64,000 nucleotides of DNA from Nematopogon swammerdamellus (taxonomy: Eukaryota > Arthropoda > Insecta > Lepidoptera > Adelidae): NCBI GenBank assembly GCA_946902875.1, contig OX336336.1:25747558-25811557 (forward strand), given 5' to 3'. Under the pieces are notes generated by a model. That model worked only from the letters and a program-made list of their open reading frames with translations, was not told where the DNA came from and did not search any database. Shown here piece by piece: positions 48,466-58,874 of the stretch (its first letter is position 1; each line of letters begins with the position of its first letter). The translations under genes and the position numbers were made by a program.

Positions 48466-48750
48466 GCTGACCGTGGTTCGGATTCCACGTTAAACTGTAG
48501 GTCCCTTCCCTTCTTACCTTACTAGGTGGTAGGGTTTATCCCGGCCGGGTTGCTACCACCGCACTGAGCGAAACGTCGGTCGAAACGGCTATGTAAATAG
48601 TTCGTGTTTTCCGTCCAGTTCAGTGTAGCCGGCGCGAAATGAAGGGAAGCACTGACATGGCACCTAGTTCACCCGGTGTTATGGGCTGACATCACGGATG
48701 TTGTAGGTGATGTAGCCAACCGTGTCAAGTTTCCATAAAAAAAAAAAAAT
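48466..48750 (+). mobile_element. 5'-truncated 5S-family SINE inserted in an RTE fragment
   Basis: Starts in the head at gctgaccgtggttcggattc, runs through the shared body to poly-A. Duplicated target tatgtccag at 48457-48465 and 48751-48759, where the uninterrupted RTE has tatgtccagcagtggac. Confidence 0.92.
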
Positions 48751-48969
48751 TATGTCCAGCAGTGGACGCTTACACGCCGACTGACCGGTAGACCCGCAGA
48801 CGACCGGACATGCGCTGCGAGCGAAGCGCGGCGGCGCCAACGATCATCGGGTCTTGTGTCTTGGCGTTGTATTTCGGTTCGCATTGACCTTCGTTTCCGC
48901 TTCTGAACGTCCGACTTCTCTCCGCTTCTCGGTAATACAACTGGACGAGCGAAGATCGCAGATCGCTGA

Positions 48970-49697
48970 TGGATGATATTGGTCACAGTGTGGTATAAAT
49001 GTGCCTGCCGGTTGACGTCCAACCTAGCCCCAGCTGTACCTTGTTTATGGTTTATCTACTTTATGTGTGTTATTGGATGATATTGGTCACAGTGTGGTAT
49101 AAATGTGCCTGCCGGTTGACGTCCAACCTAGCCCCAGCTGTACCTTGTTTATGGTTTATCTACTTTATGTGTGTTATTGGATGATATTGGTCACAGTGTG
49201 GTATAAATGTGCCTGCCGGTTGACGTCCAACCTAGCCCCAGCTGTACCTTGTTTATGGTTTATCTACTTTATGTGTGTTATTGGATGATATTGGTCACAG
49301 TGTGGTATAAATGTGCCTGCCGGTTGACGTCCAACCTAGCCCCAGCTGTACCTTGTTTATGGTTTATCTACTTTATGTGTGTTATTGGATGATATTGGTC
49401 ACAGTGTGGTATAAATGTGCCTGCCGGTTGACGTCCAACCTAGCCCCAGCTGTACCTTGTTTATGGTTTATCTACTTTATGTGTGTTATTGGATGATATT
49501 GGTCACAGTGTGGTATAAATGTGCCTGCCGGTTGACGTCCAACCTAGCCCCAGCTGTACCTTGTTTATGGTTTATCTACTTTATGTGTGTTATTGGATGA
49601 TATTGGTCACAGTGTGGTATAAATGTGCCTGCCGGTTGACGTCCAACCTAGCCCCAGCTGTGCCTTGTTTATGGTTTATCTACTTTATGTGTGTTAT
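48970..49697 (+). repeat. 104-bp tandem satellite, seven units
   Basis: Seven head-to-tail units (ttggatgatattggtcacag ... ggtttatctactttatgtgt), almost identical; only tgtacc/tgtgcc in the last unit is noted. Each unit carries gtataaat. The period is not a multiple of three, so each unit re-opens the same short reading frame, which is not evidence of a gene. Confidence 0.95.
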
Positions 49698-49756
49698 ACG
49701 GGTGTTTCAGGATAGGCTTGAGAAACTTCAGGAATAGAAAGTACTCATTATTAGAA

Positions 49757-50083
49757 CCGTGTGGGGCCGGTACTTAAAAAGAATATCCCCACTTCATCTC
49801 TCCCCATGCATGTCGTAAAAGGCGACTAAGGGATAAGGACAAGATACCGTGCTAAAGGGCGACAGGCTCGCCACCTCTCACCTTGGCACGGTACTTCCAC
49901 CGAGTCATGCAGCAGGTGGGTCTTCGTGCCTTACTTGCTACTTGATCGATTTAATCTTGTTCGAATACTTTGCGAAACGTGGTGGTTTGCGTTGTGCTGT
50001 AATTGACCAGAGCTCTTGCAGCACAACACCGATTACTCTGCTTACCCCGATTGTCGGGATTTAGCGTGTGTGATATGTATGTA
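49757..50083 (+). mobile_element. 12-bp-TSD retroposon, reference copy
   Basis: From ccgtgtggggccggtactta (head) through gtcgtaaaaggcgactaagg, ctttgcgaaacgtggtgg and tgtcgggatttagcgtgtgt to a (tgta)n tail. The 12-base target tcattattagaa is present at 49745-49756 and 50084-50095. No ORF and no clear box A/B, so it may be a non-autonomous LINE derivative and not a SINE. Confidence 0.93.
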
Positions 50084-50095
50084 TCATTATTAGAA

Positions 50096-50589
50096 GAAAA
50101 AAATACTTATCACTCAAATCGAAATTCCGTATTTGTTTTTTCATAAAAACAAATTTAAATTGTAATAAAAACTCGATGGACAGTGAGATTTGGCAAAAGT
50201 GCTGTCTAGATCTAGGTAGCGCAATGACCTAGCCACCCCCCTTTTTCTTCCTATATGAAGTTACATTCTACTAGTTAAGCATGTAAGTTAGTCATTTTAT
50301 GTTTATTTAATAAAGGTTTGATGGACGTTAACCGTCCACCAAAGCTCGATGAAACTATTTTCACCAAAAAGCACTAAAAAATTACCGAATTTGGGAAAAA
50401 GTTTCAGAGCTTTTCGTCTTCAAATATGGACCACTTTCGAACTCTGAAGTTACGAAACCCTGTCCTGAAACTATTGACAGATGTCATCCATCCCATCACA
50501 CATGATGATACGTGTGAAGAAGAAATTGGACTGTAGCGAGAGCGATACAGTTATCTCTATATCTATATGTCCACTTCTTATACAAGGAA
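50096..50589. other. No gene found
   Basis: AT-rich sequence; no supported feature. Confidence 0.35.
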
Positions 50590-50990
50590 ACGTCTGTTTG
50601 TATGCATGTATGTATGTTTGTTTGTTTGAAGTAAACCCCGGAACCACTGAACATATTTTGATGCGCTTTGCACCAATGTAAAGAGTAGCTCTTGAGGCTC
50701 ACTATAGGCTATGTACCATCACGCTAAATTTCCTTAGGGCTGAGCAGCATCAAAGAAAGAATGGTATGAACGGAATTTAGTGTCGAATGGTAGAGCCAAA
50801 TGGAGAGGGGAGAGAAGGACGGAGGGGAGGGGATGGGAGGGAACGAGGCGAATGAGGAGAAGGAGGGAGGGGGAGGGAGGTAGATAGAGAGAGAGAGAAT
50901 ATAAGAGAAGCGATAGTTTATTATCATATTTGCGTGTAAATCGGATTTGCTATTAAACCGAGGCTAACGCGAGCGAAGCCGCGGGCAAAA
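50590..50990 (+). repeat. Dispersed repeat ending in cgagcgaagccgcgggcaaa
   Basis: Contains gtatgtttgtttgtttgaag, caccatcacgctaaattt-type sequence and a purine-rich stretch (about 50795-50900: ggagggg, gagagaga). Shares the 3' end with 43800-44110 and 57340. Confidence 0.6.
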
Positions 50991-51103
50991 GCTATAATAG
51001 TACCTATATACGACACTATTCGCGACAGTTTTAACAGCTATTCACAGTCCGCTTGACTCATGCATGCCAACAGAATATTCATTAATCGTTATTCATTATT
51101 TGT

Positions 51104-51493
51104 CAGCCTCGATAGCTCAGTGGTGCAGACAGTCAACTGTCGCTATTGAATGTTAAGCAACGCTGGGTGCGGTCAGTACTTGGATGGGTGACCGCTGACC
51201 GTTGGAGGCTGACCGAGGTTCGGATTCCTCGTAAAACTGTAGGTCCCTTCCCTCCTAATCTTACTTGGTGGTAGGGTTTAACCCGCCCGGGTTGGTACCA
51301 CCGCACTGAATGAAACGTCGGTCAAAACGGCTATGTAAATAGTTTGCGTTTTCCGACCAGTTCAGTGTAGCCGGCACGATCAAAGGGGGAAGCACTGACA
51401 TGGCACCTAGTTCGCCCGGTGTTATGGGCTGACATCACGGACGTTGTAGGTGATGTAGCCAAACGTGTCAGTTTACATAAAAAAAAAAAAAAT
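51104..51493 (+). mobile_element. 5S rRNA-headed SINE, full length, best 5S match
   Basis: gttaagcaacgctgggtgcgg then tcagtacttggatgggtgac (51152-51205) is nearly the insect 5S rRNA sequence across its internal promoter. tcagcctc at the start pairs with gaggctga after the 5S part, as in a closed stem. The shared body and poly-A tail follow. Confidence 0.9.
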
Positions 51494-51768
51494 ATGCTCT
51501 AGCTGATGAGACAGGCAGTGGCGAGGCATGAACTTAATTTGATGTGGGCAAGATAAATTTTGCGAGGCCCTCTCAATTTTGTCAATAATCAATACATTCA
51601 ACAACATCATCAAAACGCAACGATACAGCCACTATACTGTATTATTTCAATATTCACTGCCTCTGTCCTGCTTTTCCAAGCTTTAGATTGCTCACGTCGT
51701 CGCCCACGCCTTGCGCCCGCCGCCTCTGGAGACAGGAACGCCCCGCCCTAGAGGTTTCTAAGCAAGGA

Positions 51769-52093
51769 TTTTTTTTTTATGGAAACTGACACGGTTGGCT
51801 ACATGACCTACAACATCCGTGATGTCAGCCGTGATAACACCGGGTGAACTTGGTGCCACGTCAGTGCTTCCCTTCGGTCGTGCCGGCTACACTGAACTGG
51901 ACGGAAAACACAAACTATTTACATGGCCGTTTCGACCGACCTTTCATTCAGTGCGGTGGTTACCAACCCGGGCGGGTTAAACCCTACCACCTAGTGATAT
52001 AAGAAGGGAGTCATATCCCTGAGTCGCCTTTTACGACATACACGGGGAGAGATGCAGTGGGGCTATTCTTTTAAAGTACCGGCCCCACACGGT
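51769..52093 (-). mobile_element. Chimeric SINE: retroposon head on shared body
   Basis: Reverse copy of the arrangement at 8881-9209: poly-T, atggaaactgacacggttgg, gggcgggttaaaccctacca, then aagtaccggccccacacgg. The junction with the head is the same (gggagtcatatccct, gagtcgcc). Confidence 0.85.
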
Positions 52094-52313
52094 AAATGTG
52101 AAGATTGCGAAGAAGTTCCGCTACACAGCCGTTGGAGGAAAGCACCGGCAACGGTACAATAGTAGTTTCTTCGCTTCCATCCACCGCACCAACAGAACCG
52201 ACCACATGGCGGCGTGTAGTGTATTAACTGAAAGTAAACATTAGAATGTTTACAGTTGCGAACATGAATGAATGGAAAACTTTTCCTAAGGCGTAGTAAG
52301 CAAGGAACAGCAT

Positions 52314-52503
52314 CAGCAGGGCTATCACGAGATTCGCTACGCCGGCTACGCCGAGGTGTAGCGTGCGTAGAGAACGCAAGCCGCTGCGCTGCGCGGAAGC
52401 GAGTTCGCAAATCTATCGCGTTCGCTTCCGCGCAGACGATTACGCTCTCTACGCACGCTACACCTCGGCGTAGCCGGCGTAGCGAAACTCGTAATAGCCC
52501 TAC
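52314..52503. mobile_element. 190-bp hairpin element with an empty-site counterpart
   Basis: Arms of ~75 bases (cagggctatcacgag, ttcgctacgccggctacgcc, gaggtgtagcgtgcgtagag) are inverted. The flanks (cctaaggcgtagtaagcaa..gaacagca and ctgtccctgtctttttagtg) are contiguous at about 53505-53545, which lacks the element: a natural empty site 1.2 kb away. Confidence 0.9.
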
Positions 52504-52892
52504 TGTCCCTGTCTTTTTAGTGTAGAAGATAGTACCTTCATTCATTACATTAGGTATTGTTTGGAATTTTACCAGCGAGTTGAAGCCGCAATCCAAATCA
52601 CTGCTCGCGCTAAATCACTGTTGCAAATCACTGTTGCAAATCACTGTTGCGTAACGTAGTAAGCGGTTTTAGGCCACTTTTGGACCCCCCCCCCCCCCCC
52701 TTGTGACCATGCGTGGTATCTCGACATCCCTGTTTTTAACCGACTTCAAAAAAGGAGGAGGTTCTATGTTCGGCTGTATGTATTTTTTTTATGTATGTTC
52801 AGCAATATCTTCCCCAATTACGAACTGATTTCGATGATTCTTTTTGTGTTCGGTTCAGTATAGCTCCAAGGTGGTCCCATTTTTTTTTTGGT

Positions 52893-53037
52893 CAAGACAG
52901 GATGGGAAAGCGAGGCGGAATCGCGAGGCCGAAGGCCGAGCGATTCCGCCGAGTACATTATTTTGGTCAAGATCGGATTGGAAAGCGAGGCGGAATCGCG
53001 AGGCCGAAGGCCGAGCGATTCCGCCGAGTACATTAAT
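52893..53037 (+). repeat. Tandem pair of ~73-bp units each holding a hairpin
   Basis: Two units with ggaaagcgaggcggaatcgc then gaggccgaaggccgagcgat and tccgccgagtacatta. Within each, gcggaatcgc and gcgattccgc form a 10-bp stem with a second inner stem (ggcc/ggcc). Confidence 0.85.
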
Positions 53038-53084
53038 AGCAAATAAAAATTACTAAAAAAATTGTGAAATAAAAAACTATTTAA

Positions 53085-53265
53085 AAAAATATAAAAACCG
53101 CCTTCAAAAATGTATGAAATAAAAAAATTAAAATCGAACCCTAGAGTTGAAGGCGGTGGTGCTAAAGCAAGCAAAAATAACCGACCGCCTTCAACTCTAG
53201 GGTTCGATTTTTATTTTTTTTTTCATACATTTTTGAAGGTGGTTTTTATATTTTTTTAAATAGTT
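53085..53265. repeat. Inverted repeat
   Basis: accgccttcaaaaatgtatg, aaatcgaaccctagagttga and aggcggt on the left are mirrored by accgccttcaactctagggt, tcgattttta and catacatttttgaaggtgg on the right. Confidence 0.85.
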
Positions 53266-53504
53266 TTTTATCACGTGAAATTTTACAACTAGCTGTTTTT
53301 CAATATATTTATGTTCAATATATTTAAGCATTAACGGTTGTATTTTCACTTTTGAACGTGATCAGTCGAATACTTTTTGGATAGTAAAAATTTCGGCAGT
53401 CCACCACTCCACCAAAGCGACTGTTTTTTACTAACTATATTTTGAAATACCACAGAATTACCCCCCCCCCCCCCCCCCAGAAGATAGTTGATCAACTTTT
53501 CCTA

Positions 53505-53640
53505 AGGCGTAGTAAGCAAAGAACAGCACCTGTCCCTGTCTTTTTAGTGTAGAAGATAGTACCTTCATTCATTACATTAGGTATTGTTTGGAATTTTACC
53601 AGCGAGTTAAAGCCGCAAATCCAAATCACTCCTCGCGCAT
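53505..53640 (+). repeat. Duplicate of the 52275-52600 segment without the hairpin insert
   Basis: Matches both flanks of the element at 52314-52503, through gaagatagtaccttcattca and gaattttaccagcgagtt. Each copy lies next to a poly-C run (52686-52702 and 53461-53478). Confidence 0.85.
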
Positions 53641-53849
53641 AGGATGTTGCGTGGCGAATATTTATACGAGCGTGGTGATGCGGGGAGTTGTGACGCGAAT
53701 GAATAACAGACCGCCCGCGCTGCCGCCTGCTGCCTCCAGCCACATCTCCAGCATCCCGCCAACACGCACAACAAAACACTACGCAAGAATCCGTGAATCA
53801 TCTGACATTATAATGTAGTCAATAATATTGCGCGCCCTCGAGATAGTAC

Positions 53850-54668
53850 CGTGTAGGTTGAACAAGACCATCCTGCTTAGTGCCGTGTATTAACAAGATC
53901 ATCCTGCTTTAATGCTGTGGGTTGAAAAAGACCATCCTGCTTAGTGCCGTGCCGTAGGTTGAACAAAACCATTCTGCTTAGTGCCATGGGTTGAACAGGC
54001 AGCACCATCATGCTAGTGCCGCTGGTTGAAATAAGACCATCTTGCTTAGTGACGTTGGTTGAACAAGACCATCCTGCTTAGTGCCGTGGGTTGAACAAGA
54101 CCATTCTGCTTAGGCCCACTTGCACCAACACGAGTTTAAAGTTAAGTAGCGAGTTATGGATTTAAACGCGTTTCCCACAGTCAGCGGGTGCTAGCTTAAA
54201 CTGGTTTAGCGAGTTAAACTGGTTTATATATTAAATTTGTGTTGGTGCAAGTGGGCCTTAGTGCCGTGGGTTGAACAAGACCATCCTGCTTAGTGCCGTG
54301 GGTGGAACAAAACTATTCTGCTTAGTGTCGTGGGTTGAACAAGACCATTCTGCTTAGGGCCGTGGGTGGAACAAAAGCATTCTGCTTAGTGCCGTGGGTT
54401 GAACAAGACCATTCTTCTTAGTGCCGTGGGTGGAACAAAACCATTCTGCTTAGTGCCGTGGGTTGAACAAGACCATTCTGCTTAGTGCCGTGGGTGGAAC
54501 AAAACCATTCTGCTTAGTGCCGTGGGTTGAACAAGACCATTCTGCTTAGTGCCGTGAGTTGGACAAGACCGTGCTTAGTGCCGTGGGTTGAAATAGGACC
54601 ATCCTGCTTAGTGCCGTGGGTTGAACAAAACCATGTTTAGTGCCGTGGGTTGTACAAGACCATCCAGA
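53850..54668 (+). repeat. ~32-bp minisatellite (gtgccgtgggttgaacaagaccatcctgctta)
   Basis: About 20 units with alternating variants: ttgaacaagacc and tggaacaaaacc forms alternate through 54290-54540. The array is interrupted by a MITE at 54113-54257. Confidence 0.92.
54113..54257 (-). mobile_element. 145-bp TWA-type MITE inside the minisatellite
   Basis: ggcccacttgcaccaacacg at the left and gtgttggtgcaagtgggcc at the right; TTA at 54110-54112 and 54258-54260. Removing it and one TTA restores a regular unit (ctgcttagtgccgtggg). Confidence 0.95.
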
Positions 54669-54912
54669 TAGTTTACGGGCGCACAATGATTACGAAACAC
54701 TACTTGTCAACAACTGCGAGACAGATTTATAAAAAAATTAAAAATTTTATAGTTAATTATTATTGTAAAATAATTTTTAAATAACTGAAAAATATTTTTA
54801 TAAAGAAAGTAAATTTAATTTATTGATGTTGAGTCTCTGTATATGCGTATATGTGTAATGAAATAAAATTAAACTGCTCCATATCGATAAGTCTGGCGAC
54901 CGACGCGCCAAG

Positions 54913-55034
54913 TCTTTCTTCTTTCAGCGAATATGGCTAGTCATTCAAATGGGTAACGCTGCCAGCGTATTGGGAAGCGTATTGGGCACTGGGACGGAGT
55001 CGGCCGAGTTGGACGAAATATTTTACTTGCAGTA
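54913..55034 (+). pseudogene. C-terminal fragment of the GNAASVLGT repeated ORF
   Basis: Reads KSFFFQRIWLVIQM, GNAASVLGSVLGTGTES, AELDEIFYLQ then stop. It is homologous to 742-903, which has the same length from the aromatic block to the stop. See the note there. Confidence 0.55.
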
Positions 55035-55969
55035 AGTAGGCCACTGTAAGTAAAATATTTAAATAATTATTTTAGACTTTATAATACGAGTATATAATTA
55101 AAGTGTTATTTAGTTTAATCGCTGTTTTAACTCAATAGCATTATTATTTATTAGTCTGATAATATTACCAGAGAGTCGAAAGAATCCTGCCCCGCAAAGA
55201 ATCGTCGATTCATCGCGACGATTCAAGCTACACAATCTAGCATCGTGTTGCGTTTTTCTCATCTGTAAGAAACCTTGTTAGGTCTCGAGAGAAACTTCTA
55301 TACAACATAACGCATGCGTGGAGGCGCGGAGCGGTATCGGAATAGGAACGACCGTGCGCGCACGGCATTAATTAATTAATTACCGACTAATTTGCACAGG
55401 TAAATTAAATCGCTAATCAAACAAACAAATCATCAATTGGACGGTTTTGACGCGACAAGCTGATCGAATAAGTCATTCGCTGCATTAGTTGAATGCACGC
55501 ACAGTTCAGAGATGAAGGTGTCAAATACTTTTGAAGGGTCGGGGATTTTTAAATTTGTAATTTACCTTTTATTTCCAGCTTTTCAAATCGGTCCACTCTT
55601 TTTATTACTTCATCACTTTATTACAAACATAGCTAACAACCATCCCGATTAAACCAGCTTTCTATTGAAAAAAAAACCGCATCCAAATCGGTCTATCCGT
55701 TTGGGATCTACGATGCCACTGACAGACACACACACGTTAAACTTATAACACCCGTCTTTCTGAGTCGGGGGTTAAAAACTGGTGGATTGGTATAGTACAG
55801 TATGTGTTGTCTGAAGGAGATTGTAAAGGAGCACCGTACCTATTCACTGAGAGAGCGTATTTGGGCCGCGAACAAAATTACGCTCTGCGAAATAGTCTCA
55901 CCACTCGATGCCCAAATTTTACCTAAATGTTTATCAGTCGCATAATATTATAATGTTGTCTCGTTCTTG
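55035..55969. other. No gene found
   Basis: AT-rich sequence; attaattaattaattacc near 55365 is a short tandem run. No exon supported. Confidence 0.35.
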
Positions 55970-56085
55970 TGCCGCACTGCAAAGGTGTGGAACGTGCACC
56001 CAGGGAATATACCCTACTCCTACAATCCGCGGATCTTCAAATCGCTGGTAATTAGCCTTTCCCCAGCGACATTAGTCCATCTCCA
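55970..56085 (+). pseudogene. LINE ORF C-terminal fragment
   Basis: Plus-strand reading RTAKVWNVHPGNIPYSYNPR then IFKSLVISLSPAT resembles the same C-terminal LINE pattern as 4081-4250. Short and without stop context. Confidence 0.45.
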
Positions 56086-56950
56086 AGCCGGACTGGCACC
56101 TCCTCGGCGGCGGTGAAATTGGCTGCGCCTGAGGCTTCGACCTCGGACAGAGCCACCCAGATCGGAAGCAATAAAAAAAAGTAGTAATAAAAAAAGTTTA
56201 CACGTCGTCGCATCCTGGCGCCTCCGGCGGCGCCTTCGCCTCGTGCGGCGGTTCCTCCTCCTCCGGCGTGGGAGGCAGCAGCCTCATGGGGCCCATCATC
56301 CAGCGCAGCAGGGGCGCGCACCGCTTCCGCCGCACCCCGGTCTCTCTGTCCAGTCTCTCGGCAGTCTCCTCACTAATCAATCACTGAGCACTCGCGACTA
56401 AAACTCCCCGCCGGGCATCGGAGTCCGATCCGCGGCCATCAGCGCCGACCACAAGCACTCCGCGTCGACCCAGAGCGCGAGACGACTCCGCGGCATTATG
56501 GGATCGCCCTGCCGTCGGCGGCGACCGTCCGCGCGCGCATCGCCCCCTAGAGGAAGTCCGCAAGACTGCAGGAGGATCGCACGTGTCGTGCCGTGACTCT
56601 CTCGTGTTTCTGCGAGTGAAATCGCGCGTGCACTCGGGACAGATTCGTGTCGAGGTTGAGCCGCGCGCCGCGATGCCGCGCTAGAGACGGTACGGTACGT
56701 CCGCGCGCCGCTTTCCACGTCTGAATGAAAAAAACACCAAGCGAGGAATGTCCGCCCAAAATAGCCGGCGGCGGCGCGGAGGGGCGTCGCGCCCGCCCTT
56801 GCCTTGCCGCCGCCTCCGCCTCCCCGCCCCCCGCACGCCCGCCCGCTCAGCCGATCCACCCGGCGCGGCAGCGGCGGTCGAACAACGGCCTTTATTTCTC
56901 GCAAGAGGATTTCGAGAAAACAGTTATATTATGAAGGGAAGCTTTTCGAT
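56086..56950. other. GC-rich, CpG-rich block
   Basis: Strong GC enrichment from about 56200 to 56900 compared with its AT-rich surroundings. Minus-strand frames are open (for example RWMMGPMRLLPPTPEEEEPP then HEAKAPPEAPGCDD, followed by a possible donor GTGTAAAC at about 56200) but have no ATG start or recognised domain. It could be a promoter plus first exon of a minus-strand gene, possibly a far 5' exon of Ect2, but this is not shown. Confidence 0.35.
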
Positions 56951-57339
56951 TCGATTCTCTCGGAAATCGTCCAGGCGCACGCCGATTCGAAGAACTATGG
57001 TGAAAAAACAAATATAAAATTTCCGATTATCGTAAATACAACATCAAGTATTATCAATATCATCATACTTAAGAGTACGTAATACCTCACAGCTCGAATT
57101 CTCATAATTTCGCTCCTACTTCTCCGCGCCACCTTACTCTATCCCGCTCGCACATTGTCGGAAAGTAATATAATTGTGTGCAATATTGAGTGCAACGTGC
57201 GATAGTTTACGTAAATTGTTCCTTTTACGATGAATATAATGGTAATTTTTTTTATGTAAAAAACATAGTACCTACCTATATTGAGATCAGTAATTTATTA
57301 TGCAAAGTGTCATGACCAAATTTTAAGTATTTATAGAAT
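56951..57339. other. No gene found
   Basis: AT-rich sequence; no supported feature. Confidence 0.3.
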
Positions 57340-57850
57340 GCTAGCTTTTGCCTGCGGCTTCGCTCGCGTGAAATTTGTATTTATAAAAAGAAGAAAGTAC
57401 CTAAGTAACCTTTATTTCGGCGCGCGGAACATATCGGTTTGTATGAGAGCCACATCTTAGCGTAACCGGAACTGAATTTTATTTATATTTGTCAACATTG
57501 AACCATGCAAGTTGACTGTTCGCAAAAATTATGCGACATCATCATGAAGATGCAAGAGAGCGAAAATTTGAAAATAATACGTAACGGTCCGGTGGCGTAG
57601 TTGGTTATCGCGTTGGCGGCTCAAGCCAAAGACCCAGGTTCGAATCCTGGCCGGGATGTATTTTTTCCAATGATTTTCGCTTTGCATTTTTCTAATAAAA
57701 ATATATATAAAGCGAGTACGTGCTTAGTACTAACATATAAACATAAAATATTATGAATTTTATTTAGCCTATCCCTGTGTCTCGTATAGGTAAATGGGCT
57801 TGTACTAAGTTTCATCAAATTTGGATAATCTGTTTACGAAAGAATTGTAA
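57340..57850 (+). repeat. Dispersed repeat split by a tRNA-containing retroposon
   Basis: cttttgcctgcggcttcgct, cggaactgaattttattta, then, after the insert at 57486-57753, gcctatccctgtgtctcgta. The uninterrupted relative is the complement of 43860-44090. Confidence 0.75.
57486..57753 (+). mobile_element. Retroposon with internal tRNA-like module and 13-base duplication
   Basis: The target tgaattttattta occurs at 57473-57485 and 57754-57766. The element is ~268 bases and ends A-rich (aaacataaaatatta). At 57586-57658 it has a tRNA-like fold: box A tggcgtagttgg, anticodon arm ttggc-ggctcaa-gccaa, box B ggttcgaatcc. The acceptor stem is imperfect, so I call it a SINE-type element, not a functional tRNA gene. 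About 100 bases precede the tRNA part, unlike ordinary tRNA-headed SINEs. Confidence 0.8.
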
Positions 57851-58774
57851 AAATCGGATAAGGTTTATGGAGGGGTAAAAAACATAAACCCCGAAAGAAG
57901 ATTTTGTATGGAGAACGTTAAATTCCGTCTCGTCTTAAAAGCTGCCAACTTCTGAAGTAACTTTTATTATTATGAATAATTCGCACTATTCACGTTCGCC
58001 TGCCGAACCCTGACGTTCGTTCGTCTTCGTGAAATTTTGTGTTCATGCGATTTATTGAACCACACGTCGTCCACGCGTGAAAATGACTAAGAAAATCTTA
58101 GAATCCGACGTCGAACTCGACTCGACTTGCTGTTTAATTTAATACTTACGAAGTAAATACACAAAAAATCGGCCAAGTGCGAGTCGGACTCGCGTACAGG
58201 GGGATTCCATACCACCACGTAATTGCCCGGTTTTTATTATATGTGTTATTTTATTTTAAGAGTTTGCACCCTAAGTTTGAAGCTTGTATGTTTTTACGTT
58301 TTCACTACGGAGCAAAAACAAAAAAACATGAAGAAAAATCTTGTATGGGGTCCCCTTAAATTTTTTACTTTTTGTTTTTTTTTTATTTATTAGGGCATCC
58401 GCCAAATAACACATATTGCGAAAATTTCAACCGTATACCTATTACGATTCAAAAGACACAGCCCTTTAAGGGTAGGACGGACCGGAGGGTCGGACGGAAA
58501 CGGTATGGTACGGAACCGTAATTTTTACGTCCACTTAGTCTACATTTGCAAAAAAAATTCCCACTGCCTACATAGTACGAGTCATCACTATTTCAAAAAA
58601 TTTATCGCAAGAGGGCAGAGACTTAAAACCAGCCGCAACTACCTACTTGTTGGGTTTTGCATCGTGCTGTGTCTGCTCCCTTTCAGCTAAAAAATGTTTT
58701 TTACATTTATATAATCTTGTTTTTTGTTATTTTATAGTTTTAGCTGAATAAACGTTTTTCTTTCTTCAAATACT
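57851..58774. other. No gene found; dispersed repeat pieces
   Basis: ggccaagtgcgagtcggact near 58172 is shared with 48020. No exon supported. Confidence 0.4.
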
Positions 58775-58874
58775 TTAAGGGGGGGTACTAGGCAAAACAT
58801 CACATCATATTATCCTAACTATAGCCATATTTCAATAGATATAACTATAATTTATATGCTTATAGTTAGGTAAA

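Noticed and set aside
48999..49737. Six 61-72 residue membrane-like ORFs in a row
   Set aside because: They are the same short frame reopened in each 104-bp satellite unit.
53850..54668. CRISPR-like array
   Set aside because: Units repeat without unique spacers and the genome is eukaryotic; it is a minisatellite.
54949..55031. First coding exon MGNAASVLGSVLG with an N-myristoylation-like start, a good acceptor and a GTAAGT donor
   Set aside because: The sequence at 742-903 is homologous through and upstream of this Met, in a frame that continues to a stop just past the supposed donor. So the Met is internal to a repeated ORF end and the splice sites are coincidental.
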